Positions 9,974 through 16,626 of a stretch of 64,000 nt of DNA are shown here, in pieces; within the stretch, counting starts at the first letter, position 1, and the number at the start of each line of letters is the position of its first letter. Location of the stretch: NCBI RefSeq assembly GCF_007655255.1, contig NZ_VMYE01000014.1, positions 1 through 64,000 of the forward strand, in the 5' to 3' direction. This DNA comes from Extensimonas perlucida. Its GTDB lineage: Bacteria > Pseudomonadota > Gammaproteobacteria > Burkholderiales > Burkholderiaceae_C. A program made the translations under genes and the position numbers. The notes beneath the pieces were generated by a model. The model had not been told where the DNA came from. It made no database searches and was given only the letters and a program-made list of their open reading frames with translations.

Positions 9974-10723
9974 ATGCCCACCGCCATCCTCAGCGCCCTG
10001 CCGCAAGAACAAAGCGGCCTGCTCGCGCAGCTTGTGCAGCCGCAGCACCTGCAGCACGCGGGGCGCAGCGTCTGGTGCGGCACGCTGCACGGCCAGAGCG
10101 TGGTGCTCGCCCTCTCGGGCATAGGCAAAGTGGCCGCGGCGACCACGGCCACGGCGCTGATCGAGCGCTTCGGCGTCGCGCGCATCGTGTTCACGGGCGT
10201 AGCCGGCGGCGTGGGCACGGACGTGCAGGTGGGCGACGTGGTCGTGGCGCAGGACTATGTGCAGCACGACATGGACGCCTCGCCGCTCTTTGCGCGCTGG
10301 GAGCTGCCCGGCTATGGCCGCCAGCGCCTGGCCTGCGATGCCGCGCTGTCTGCTCTGCTATTGGAAGCTGCTTGCGCTTGTGTATCAATGGCTGGATGCC
10401 GTTTTGGCTTGAAATACCAGGCAGGCCACCCGCGCGTGCACCACGGCCTGGTGGCCAGCGGCGACCGCTTCGTCGCGAGCGCGCACGAGGCGCAGGGCCT
10501 GCGCGCCGCGCTGCTCACGGCCGGCCATGAGGTGCTGGCCGTGGAGATGGAAGGCGCCGCAGTGGCCCAGGTCTGCCACGACTACGGCCTGCCCTTTGCC
10601 GCGGTGCGCACCATCTCCGACCGCGCCGACGACAGCGCGCACCTGGACTTTCCGCAATTCGTGCGCACCGTGGCCAGCCGCTACGCCGAGCTGATCGTGC
10701 AAGGCTTGCTGCAAAAACTATGA
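9974..10723 (+). CDS. mtnN: 5'-methylthioadenosine/S-adenosylhomocysteine nucleosidase
   Basis: The enzyme cleaves adenine from methylthioadenosine, S-adenosylhomocysteine and 5'-deoxyadenosine, recycling by-products of SAM chemistry including polyamine synthesis. It starts TAILSALPQEQSGL and contains LSGIGKVAAATTATALIE, IVFTGVAGGVG, the substrate-binding AVEMEGAAVAQVC and the catalytic-aspartate segment RTISDRADDSAHLDF. At 249 residues it is longer than the common length of about 230. The extra residues fall in a variable stretch (about 129-148), where the DNA resembles the small Comamonadaceae hairpin repeat. ATG 9974 is preferred to a TTG nine bases earlier. Confidence 0.88.
   Translation: MPTAILSALPQEQSGLLAQLVQPQHLQHAGRSVWCGTLHGQSVVLALSGIGKVAAATTATALIERFGVARIVFTGVAGGVGTDVQVGDVVVAQDYVQHDMDASPLFARWELPGYGRQRLACDAALSALLLEAACACVSMAGCRFGLKYQAGHPRVHHGLVASGDRFVASAHEAQGLRAALLTAGHEVLAVEMEGAAVAQVCHDYGLPFAAVRTISDRADDSAHLDFPQFVRTVASRYAELIVQGLLQKL
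10358..10418 (+). repeat. Comamonadaceae small repeat embedded in mtnN
   Basis: The DNA TGGAAGCTGCTTGCGCTTG...ATCAATGGCTGGATGCCGTTTTGGCTTGAAAT resembles the dispersed hairpin repeat seen intergenically at 10722, 30863 and 50752. Here it is read in frame as a cysteine- and alanine-rich stretch containing EAACACVSMAGCRF. The similarity is by eye and the borders are approximate. Confidence 0.5.
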
Positions 10724-10772
10724 AATAAATAGCTGCTAGCACTCATTCCATCAGCATAAACGGCCGATTTTT
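10722..10772 (+). repeat. Comamonadaceae small hairpin repeat, degenerate copy
   Basis: The sequence AATAGCTGCTAGCACTCATT followed by GCATAAACGGCCGATTTTTA occupies the gap between mtnN and the convergent corA gene. It matches the pattern of the copies at 30863 and 50752 and may serve as a shared transcript end, but it is not a clear intrinsic terminator. Confidence 0.6.
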
Positions 10773-11760
10773 ACATCAACCACCCGCGCTTGCGGAAGTA
10801 CCACATCGGGCCGATGGCGGACACCACCATCAGCGCGAGCACGTAGGGGTACATCGCGGGCCCGAGCAGTTCCAGCTCGGGGAACTGCATGTTCATGCCG
10901 TAGATGCTCGCGATCAGCGTGGGCGGCAGCAGCGCCACGCTGGCCACCGAGAAGATTTTGATGATCTTGTTCTGGTTGATGTTGATGAAGCCCACGGTGG
11001 CGTCCATCAGGAAGTTGATCTTGTCGAACAAAAAGGCCGTATGGTTGTCCAGCGACTCGATATCGCGCAGGATCTGGCGCGCGTCCTCGAACTGGCTCGC
11101 GTTGAGCATCTTGCTGCGCATCATGAAGCTCACGGCGCGGCGCGTGTCCATGACGTTGCGGCGGATGCGCCCGTTCAAGTCCTCCTGGCGCGCGATGGCA
11201 GAAAGCACCTCGCCCGCACGCGCGTCGGTCACGTCGCCTGCGAGCACCTGCCGGCTGACCTTTTCGAGCTCGTCGTAGATGTTTTCGAGCGTGTCGGCCG
11301 AGTATTCGGCGTCGGCGTCGAAGAGCTTGAGCAGCACGTCCTTGGCGTCCTCGATCAAGCCCGGCGCACGCCGCGCGCGCAGGCGCAGCAGGCGAAACAC
11401 CGGCACGTCCTCGTCGTGGATCGAAAACAGCACGCCGCGGCTTTTGAGGTCGGTGTTGTGCTGGTTCAAGATGAATGCCGTGCGCACCGAGCGCGGGTTT
11501 TCGTCGTCGTCGATCAAAAAGTCGCTGCGGATATGCAGCTCGCCGTTGTCTTCCTCGTAAAAGCGCGCGGACTCTTCGATGTCCTCGTCCATCGCGTCCT
11601 CGGGGATGGACAGGCCGTAGTGCTGCTTGATCCAGCGCTTTTCTTCGAGCGTGGGCGCTTCGAGATCAACCCAGATCGGCTGGAATTTGGCGAGTTCCTC
11701 GAGCGATTCGATCTCTTCCTGGAACAGGCGGCCGTTGACGAGCGTGAAAATGTTGAGCAT
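10771..11760 (-). CDS. corA: Magnesium/divalent cation transporter CorA
   Basis: The 329-residue protein has a large acidic cytoplasmic N-terminal domain and two C-terminal membrane helices, and forms a pentameric Mg2+ channel. The first helix ends with the signature YGMNMQFPE, and the second is in YPYVLALMVVSAIGPMWYF. The stretch SLDNHTAFLFDKINFLMDATVG leads into the pore helix. The ATG at 11760 (MLNIFTLVNGRLFQEE) is preceded by GGGAG; the longer frame upstream has no support. The gene is convergent with mtnN. A structured stretch upstream of the start might be a regulatory leader. Confidence 0.93.
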   Translation of the reverse strand: MLNIFTLVNGRLFQEEIESLEELAKFQPIWVDLEAPTLEEKRWIKQHYGLSIPEDAMDEDIEESARFYEEDNGELHIRSDFLIDDDENPRSVRTAFILNQHNTDLKSRGVLFSIHDEDVPVFRLLRLRARRAPGLIEDAKDVLLKLFDADAEYSADTLENIYDELEKVSRQVLAGDVTDARAGEVLSAIARQEDLNGRIRRNVMDTRRAVSFMMRSKMLNASQFEDARQILRDIESLDNHTAFLFDKINFLMDATVGFININQNKIIKIFSVASVALLPPTLIASIYGMNMQFPELELLGPAMYPYVLALMVVSAIGPMWYFRKRGWLM

Positions 11761-11817
11761 GGGCTCACTCCCGGGGTGCGTGGCGTCTGCGAAAATTGGC
11801 GAAAGGGGGGATGCGGT

Positions 11818-11880
11818 GCTTTCAACCCCCGCTTTCTTTCTTGGCAAGCCGGGAGTTGAAAGCTACCGACTAGGGTAGGT
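11818..11880 (-). promoter_or_regulatory. Possible structured leader RNA upstream of corA
   Basis: The 9-bp inverted repeat GCTTTCAAC (11818-11826) and GTTGAAAGC (11855-11863) encloses a further partial pairing, CCCCCGC against GCCGGGA. A second stem, CTACC against GGTAG, follows at 11863-11878. It lies 58-120 bp upstream of the corA start, where a leader would be. It matches no riboswitch I can name, and speD lies in the other direction. Confidence 0.35.
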
Positions 11881-11965
11881 TTCCATGGGATGTCTCCGTC
11901 AAAGCGGCGGATTATGGCATTGCAGGCAGCGGCTTTCGTGACGGTCGATCCGCTACAGTGCGCGC

Positions 11966-12358
11966 ATGCACGGCCTGCACCTGACCGCCGACCTTCACGA
12001 CTGCCGCTGCGCCGCGCGCTGGCTTGTCGATGCGAGCCTGCTCGGCGCGGCCTGCCGCGATGCGGCCCAGGCCGCGGGGCTGCAGGTGGTGGGCGAGCTG
12101 CTGCACACCTTTGCCGCAACCCGCCACGGCCCCGGTGGGGTGACTGCAGCCCTGCTGCTCGCCGAAAGCCATGTCTGCGTGCACACCTGGCCCGAGCGCA
12201 AGGCCGTGACGCTGGACGTGTACGTGTGCAATTTCGGCGCGGACCACAGTGCCAAGGCGCAGGCGCTCATGGCAGCCTTGCTCGCGCTGTTCGAGCCGCA
12301 GCACGCCGAGCGCCACGCGCTGCAGCGCGGCGCCTTGCCTGCGCACCTCGTCGGCTGA
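11966..12358 (+). CDS. speD: S-adenosylmethionine decarboxylase proenzyme
   Basis: This pyruvoyl enzyme decarboxylates SAM to provide the aminopropyl donor for spermidine. The 130-residue length is that of the short bacterial class 1B form. The self-cleavage motif is LAESHVCVHTWPE, where serine 68 becomes the pyruvoyl group after cleavage behind glutamate 67. MHGLHLTADLHDC is the family's N-terminus. The gene converges with the flavin amine oxidase, with a one-base gap between the two stops. The neighbouring spermidine-synthase-like gene suggests that both enzymes serve the same local pathway. Confidence 0.93.
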   Translation: MHGLHLTADLHDCRCAARWLVDASLLGAACRDAAQAAGLQVVGELLHTFAATRHGPGGVTAALLLAESHVCVHTWPERKAVTLDVYVCNFGADHSAKAQALMAALLALFEPQHAERHALQRGALPAHLVG

Positions 12359-12359
12359 T

Positions 12360-14012
12360 TCACACCGCGCCGCCCGCCGCGTGGCCGCGCGTGAAGGCTT
12401 CCTCGAAGATCGAATAGCCGGACCAGTCCGCGTGGGCGAAGTGCAGGCGGCCGCTGCGCACGTTCGCGGCTTGCGCGGACGGCGCGCCGTGTGAGCCTCG
12501 TGCATCCGCGGAGGCGGCGGAGAGCTGCCGCAGCCGGCGCAGCGTGCCTGGCTGCGGGATGGCCATGGCGTGGCCCCAGCGGGTGATGTCCATGCGCGTG
12601 AGGCGCTGCGCCAGGTCCGGGTGGGGCGCGGCCAGCGCAGCCAGGATGGCGTCGCGCCAATGGCTCCAGGGCTGCGTCAGCAGCTGCTGGCGCGCGCCGG
12701 GCAGGTCACCGAGCGTGCGGTAGTAGCTGAGCACCGTGGGGCCGGGGCGCGGGTCCAGGCTTTGGTGGTGCGCATCCACGTAGCCCAGGCCCCCGCCAGG
12801 TTCGCCGTAAACCACGTTGTCCCAGGCCGGCGCGGCGCCGGGGCGGTCCTGCAGCGGCGCGGCCAGGTGCAGGTTGGCCACCAGCCACGGGGCGTAGGCC
12901 AGATTCCGGGCGATGTCCACGAGCCACGCCGGCGGCTGCTCGATCACGCGCGCGGCGATGAACGCGGGCAGCGCGACGATGCACTGCGCGGCCTGCCAGC
13001 GCACGACGCAGCCGTCGGCATGGCGCAGCGCATCGACGGCCACGCCGTGGCGCTCGGTGCGGATGCGCAGCACGCTGTGGCCGGTGCGCAGGCGCTCGCC
13101 CAGGGGCGCGGCGAGCCGGCGCGTGAGCCAGGCGTTGCCCTCGGGCCAGGTGAGCACGGCGTCGCTCTCGGCGTCGGCGCTGATGGGGGCGCCCAGGTCT
13201 TCGGCGTCCGCGCTGGCCTGCGGTGCGCGAAAGCCGTGGCGGCTCGCGAAGTAGTGGATGCAGGCCCAGGCGGACACGCGCTGCAGCCCCGCACCGTAGT
13301 CGTCGCGGCAGCAGTAGTCGAGGTACCAGCGCAGATGCGCATCGGTCAGGCCCTGGGCGCGCAGCCAGGCATCGGCCGTTTGCGCGTCGAGGGCGGCATG
13401 CTGCGCAGTGAAGGGCGCGCGCAGCGCCGGAATGCAAAAGCGGCTCGCACGCGCGAGCCCATCCACCTGCGCGGCAAAGCGCCGGTACTGCGCGAGCGTG
13501 TCGGCGCCCACCCCGGCCAGGGGCAGCAGGCCTTCCTGCCACGCGCCCTGAAAGAACAGCCGCTCCTGCGGGCTGTGGCACAGGTGGAGCTCGTCGTACT
13601 GCCAGCGCCCGGCTACGCGCCGGCGCAGGCCGAATTCTTCGAGCAGGTCTTGCACCTCGTGCGCGTCTGCACCTGGCAGCGGCAGGTAATGCGCGCCCTG
13701 CGGGCAAGCGATGCCGCTCATCATGCCTGCGCGCGCGTTGCCGCCGGCATCGTCTTCGAGCTCCAGCAGCACGAAGTCCTCGATGCCGCGCAGGCGCAGC
13801 GCCCGCGCCGCCGCGAGCCCGGCCACGCCCGCCCCCGCGATGACGACTTGCGTGCGCCGCGTGGCCTGCGGCGCGGGTGGCGTGCCCAGATCGCGCAGCG
13901 CATGGCCGCGCGCAGCGTTGATGCCGGTAAAGCCGCCGGTGATGGCGGGCGCGGGTTCGCAGCCGAGCAAGGGCAGGGCACTGGCGGCAAGAAGATGGCG
14001 ACGCCGGATCAT
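12360..14012 (-). CDS. Exported FAD-dependent amine oxidase-like protein
   Basis: The 550-residue protein begins MIRRRHLLAASALPLLGCEP, a twin-arginine-like export signal with a lipobox cysteine at residue 18, so it may be a periplasm-facing lipoprotein. The FAD fold is shown by TQVVIAGAGVAGLAAARALR followed by an acidic strand (VLLELEDDAGGNARAG). The C-terminal GRLHFAHADWSGYSIFEEAF is the flavin-binding end of the monoamine/polyamine oxidase family. The setting suggests a polyamine or related amine as substrate, but that is inference. Its ATG overlaps the TGA of the PIN toxin gene (ATGA), so translation is probably coupled to the toxin-antitoxin pair. Confidence 0.75.
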   Translation of the reverse strand: MIRRRHLLAASALPLLGCEPAPAITGGFTGINAARGHALRDLGTPPAPQATRRTQVVIAGAGVAGLAAARALRLRGIEDFVLLELEDDAGGNARAGMMSGIACPQGAHYLPLPGADAHEVQDLLEEFGLRRRVAGRWQYDELHLCHSPQERLFFQGAWQEGLLPLAGVGADTLAQYRRFAAQVDGLARASRFCIPALRAPFTAQHAALDAQTADAWLRAQGLTDAHLRWYLDYCCRDDYGAGLQRVSAWACIHYFASRHGFRAPQASADAEDLGAPISADAESDAVLTWPEGNAWLTRRLAAPLGERLRTGHSVLRIRTERHGVAVDALRHADGCVVRWQAAQCIVALPAFIAARVIEQPPAWLVDIARNLAYAPWLVANLHLAAPLQDRPGAAPAWDNVVYGEPGGGLGYVDAHHQSLDPRPGPTVLSYYRTLGDLPGARQQLLTQPWSHWRDAILAALAAPHPDLAQRLTRMDITRWGHAMAIPQPGTLRRLRQLSAASADARGSHGAPSAQAANVRSGRLHFAHADWSGYSIFEEAFTRGHAAGGAV

Positions 14013-14443
14013 GCGGCAAAGTCAGCAAGCCAGACCATGCGGCCCAAGTGCCGGGCTTTGTCGAAGTAGCGGCCGTCGGCCGTCACCAGTACCGCACCCG
14101 GGGTCTGCAGGGCCAGCGCGTGGTAGAGCGTGTCGAAGAGGTGGTGGTCGAGCGTGGTCGCCAATTCCACGGCGCTCGCATAGATCGTGGCGTCTTGCGT
14201 GGCGTCGCGTTGCATGCCGAGCAGATCGAGCAGGTCCAGGATGTTTTCAGTTGCGGATTGGGGCAGCAGACGCGCCAGCACTGCGGCGACTTCCGCGATG
14301 AAGTGCGGCGGCTGCAGCAGTGTCAGGCGCCCCTGCACGGCACTTGCGAGCAGGCGCAGTGCTATGTCTGAATGTGCTTCCTGCGCAGGGTCAGACACGA
14401 ACCACTTGACGGCCACGCTGGCATCGACCACGACGGGGTTCAC
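14009..14443 (-). CDS. PIN-domain ribonuclease toxin, VapC-like
   Basis: The 144-residue protein has the PIN-domain pattern of acidic metal-binding residues: VVDASVAVKWF near the N-terminus, FIAEVAAVLARLL, a central FDTLYHALALQT, and LVTADGRYFDKA. VapC toxins cleave specific RNAs and are held inactive by the partner antitoxin. The start is a GTG whose bases overlap the antitoxin's TGA (GTGA), the usual translational coupling of such pairs. The downstream amine oxidase begins on this gene's own stop. It is embedded in a polyamine/membrane gene block rather than free-standing. Confidence 0.83.
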   Translation of the reverse strand: MNPVVVDASVAVKWFVSDPAQEAHSDIALRLLASAVQGRLTLLQPPHFIAEVAAVLARLLPQSATENILDLLDLLGMQRDATQDATIYASAVELATTLDHHLFDTLYHALALQTPGAVLVTADGRYFDKARHLGRMVWLADFAA

Positions 14444-14673
14444 GGACGCCCTTCTTCGCGGGCCGCGCGCAACTGTGCTTCGGTGAAGGCGGGGGCGCTT
14501 TCTCTGCGCGCCAGGATGCGCGCGTAGGCTTGCTCTCTGCGCCGCCGCTGCTGTTCGCGCTCCACGGCTTCGCGCATCAGTTCGGCAATGATCGCGCTCT
14601 TGTTCTGCCCTTCGAACGTGGCGTTGAACAGGGCTTTGACATCGTCGGGGACGCTGAAATTGACGGTGCTCAT
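14440..14673 (-). CDS. Ribbon-helix-helix antitoxin partner of the PIN toxin
   Basis: The 77-residue protein starts STVNFSVPDDVKALFNATF, a beta strand plus helix typical of ribbon-helix-helix repressors, followed by KSAIIAELMREAVE (second helix). A long charged helix, REQQRRRREQAYARILARRE, probably wraps the toxin. It would bind its own promoter as a dimer and autoregulate the operon. The gene lies between the spermidine-synthase-like gene and the toxin, all on the minus strand. The 57-bp gap upstream contains CAGGTTGTTGAAAGTTTCAA, part of the inverted repeat TTGTTGAAAGTTTCAACAA, a plausible operator. Confidence 0.8.
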   Translation of the reverse strand: MSTVNFSVPDDVKALFNATFEGQNKSAIIAELMREAVEREQQRRRREQAYARILARRESAPAFTEAQLRAAREEGRP

Positions 14674-14675
14674 GG

Positions 14676-14706
14676 CAAGTCCAGGTTGTTGAAAGTTTCA
14701 ACAACA
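14676..14706 (-). promoter_or_regulatory. Candidate operator of the RHH/PIN pair
   Basis: Just upstream of the antitoxin start is the 19-bp inverted repeat TTGTTGAAAGTTTCAACAA. Ribbon-helix-helix antitoxins usually bind such palindromes at their own promoters. No -10/-35 pair was assigned. Confidence 0.5.
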
Positions 14707-14730
14707 TTGTGGCTTCGCCAGGGCGCAGGG

Positions 14731-16293
14731 TCAATGCGCAGCCACCTTCCCCCACTCCTGCTCGTAGCGCGTTACCAGCACCTGGTTCGACAGGCGGTTG
14801 ACCTCGGCGGGCACGCGCGCCATGTCGAGCGGGAAGTCGAACAGCAGCGGCAGCGTCGCCACGCTCAGAAAGCGCAGGTCTGGGGGCAAGGCTTCGGGCA
14901 GGCGCCACGGACGGTGGCTGGCGAGGATGAAGCCCCATTCGCCAAAGCTGGGCACGTGTGCGTGGTAGGGCGCGGCACGCAGGCCGACCGATTGGACGGT
15001 CTGCACCACCGTCCAGAAACTCTGGCGCGCCACCAGCGGCGAGGTGGTCTGGATCACGGCATAGCCGCTCGCGGCCAGGCGCTGATCGAGCAGGGCGTAA
15101 AAGCTGTTGGTGTAGAGCTTGCCGATGGCGAAGTTGGTGGGGTCGGGAAAGTCCACCACGATCACGTCGAACATTTGCTGCGTGTTTTGCAGCCACTGGA
15201 AGGCGTCGGCGTGGATGATTTTGACCGTGGGCGAGCGCAGCGCGTAGCGGTTGAGCGCGGCCAGCGCCTCGTGCGTGGAAAAGAGCTGCGTCATGTGCGG
15301 GTCTAGCTCCACCAGCACGACTTCCTGCACCGAAGGGTATTTGAGAATTTCGCGCACCGCCATGCCGTCGCCGCCGCCGAGCACGGCCACGCGCCGCGGG
15401 GCGCCGTGGGCGGCCATCGCGGGGTGTACCAGCGCTTCGTGGTAGCGGTATTCGTCCTGCTGTGCGAATTGCAGGTTGCCGTTGAGGAACAGCCGGTAGC
15501 CGCTGCGCCCGTGCGTGACCACGATGCGCTGGTAGGGCGAAGAGGCGGCATAGACGATGGGGTCCTGGTAGAACCTGTCTTCGGCCAGGGTGCTGATGCG
15601 CTCGGCGCCGAACATGGCTGCACCCAGCGCCGCGCAGGTCAGCAGGCCGGCCAGCGCATGCGCGCGCAGGTGGCGCAGCTCGTGGCGGAACATCCACAGC
15701 GTCCACAGCGCCACGCCGGCGTTCAGGAGCCCGAACAGCAGCCCCGTGCGCACCAGCCCGAGCTGCGGCACCAGCAGCAGCGGAAACGCGAGCGATACCG
15801 CAAGCGCGCCCAGGTAATCGAAGGTGAGCACCTGCGAGACCAGCTCCCGCAGCGCCACGTGGCGCCGCAGTATGCGCATGACGAGCGGAATCTCCAGCCC
15901 CACGAGCATGCCCACGAACAGAACCAGCGTGTAAAGCACGAAGCGGAACGCGCCCGGCACGTAGGCATTGGCCAGGAACAGCAGCGCCGGCAGCATGCCG
16001 CCCGCGAGCGCCACGAGCAGCTCTATGCGCAGGAAATGCGCGGGCAGCTGGCGCTCGAAAAAGCGCGACAGGTACGAGCCCAGGCCCATCGCGAACAGGT
16101 AGCTGCCGATGATGGTGGAAAACTGCAGCACCGAGTCGCCCAGCAGGTAGGACGCGAGCGTGCCCGCCGCGAGCTCGTACAGCAGCCCGCACGCCGCCAC
16201 CACGAAGACGCTCGCGAGCAGGGCGATTTCGACGGGGCGCGGGGCGGTGGAGGTACCTGGGTGGGCTGCCGCAGCGCGGGTGTCGGGGCTCAT
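14731..16293 (-). CDS. Membrane-anchored spermidine-synthase-like aminopropyltransferase
   Basis: About the first 230 residues contain several hydrophobic helices (for example IALLASVFVVAACGLLYELA and FVLYTLVLFVGMLVGLEIPL). The rest is a polyamine synthase domain with SPYQRIVV, LNGNLQFAQQDEYRYHEAL, the SAM-type VAVLGGGDGMAVREILKYP and the catalytic-site region VVDFPDPTNFAIGKLY. It should transfer an aminopropyl group from decarboxylated SAM to putrescine or another amine on the cytoplasmic face. The ATG at 16293 is chosen over a GTG 36 bases earlier; neither has a clear ribosome site. The membrane-fused form differs from the soluble housekeeping SpeE. Confidence 0.85.
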   Translation of the reverse strand: MSPDTRAAAAHPGTSTAPRPVEIALLASVFVVAACGLLYELAAGTLASYLLGDSVLQFSTIIGSYLFAMGLGSYLSRFFERQLPAHFLRIELLVALAGGMLPALLFLANAYVPGAFRFVLYTLVLFVGMLVGLEIPLVMRILRRHVALRELVSQVLTFDYLGALAVSLAFPLLLVPQLGLVRTGLLFGLLNAGVALWTLWMFRHELRHLRAHALAGLLTCAALGAAMFGAERISTLAEDRFYQDPIVYAASSPYQRIVVTHGRSGYRLFLNGNLQFAQQDEYRYHEALVHPAMAAHGAPRRVAVLGGGDGMAVREILKYPSVQEVVLVELDPHMTQLFSTHEALAALNRYALRSPTVKIIHADAFQWLQNTQQMFDVIVVDFPDPTNFAIGKLYTNSFYALLDQRLAASGYAVIQTTSPLVARQSFWTVVQTVQSVGLRAAPYHAHVPSFGEWGFILASHRPWRLPEALPPDLRFLSVATLPLLFDFPLDMARVPAEVNRLSNQVLVTRYEQEWGKVAAH

Positions 16294-16353
16294 GTCAGGA
16301 AGGGCGTGCAGGCCGGGCGCGGCCCACACTGGCGCGGCGCGGGCGACAAACCA

Positions 16354-16575
16354 TCATCCGTGGATTGCCGCCGCCACGATGATCGATATGCCCAGACACA
16401 TCGCGGCCACGACCAGGGCCAGCGCGCGGTTTTGCTTTTCGACGATTTCGGCCCACAGGTCGTGGGGTGTGATTTTGTCGATGACGATGAAGCAGAGCAA
16501 AAAAATGACGACGCCGATCAGCGCATACACGATCGAGCCGAGGAAAGCCGCAGGCCTGAGCCATTCAAGTTCCAT
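16354..16575 (-). CDS. Half-size DUF350 membrane protein
   Basis: The 73-residue protein has two membrane helices, FLGSIVYALIGVVIFLLCFI and ALALVVAAMCLGISIIVAAA, separated by the polar loop DKITPHDLWAEIVEKQNRA. DUF350 (YjfL-type) proteins usually contain two such units and about 130 residues, so this is a single unit that would have to dimerise. Its function is unknown. AGGAGG lies just before the ATG. It is flanked by the membrane-bound spermidine-synthase-like gene and the DUF4178 gene, both on the same strand. Confidence 0.75.
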   Translation of the reverse strand: MELEWLRPAAFLGSIVYALIGVVIFLLCFIVIDKITPHDLWAEIVEKQNRALALVVAAMCLGISIIVAAAIHG

Positions 16576-16626
16576 GGAAACCTCCTGGAAAAAGGAAAGA
16601 AATGGGTGCGCCCACTGGTGGTGCGC

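Noticed and set aside
8200-10218. 672-codon minus-strand frame opposite fadD
   Set aside because: It is antisense to a well-supported acyl-CoA ligase and has typical GC-rich shadow composition.
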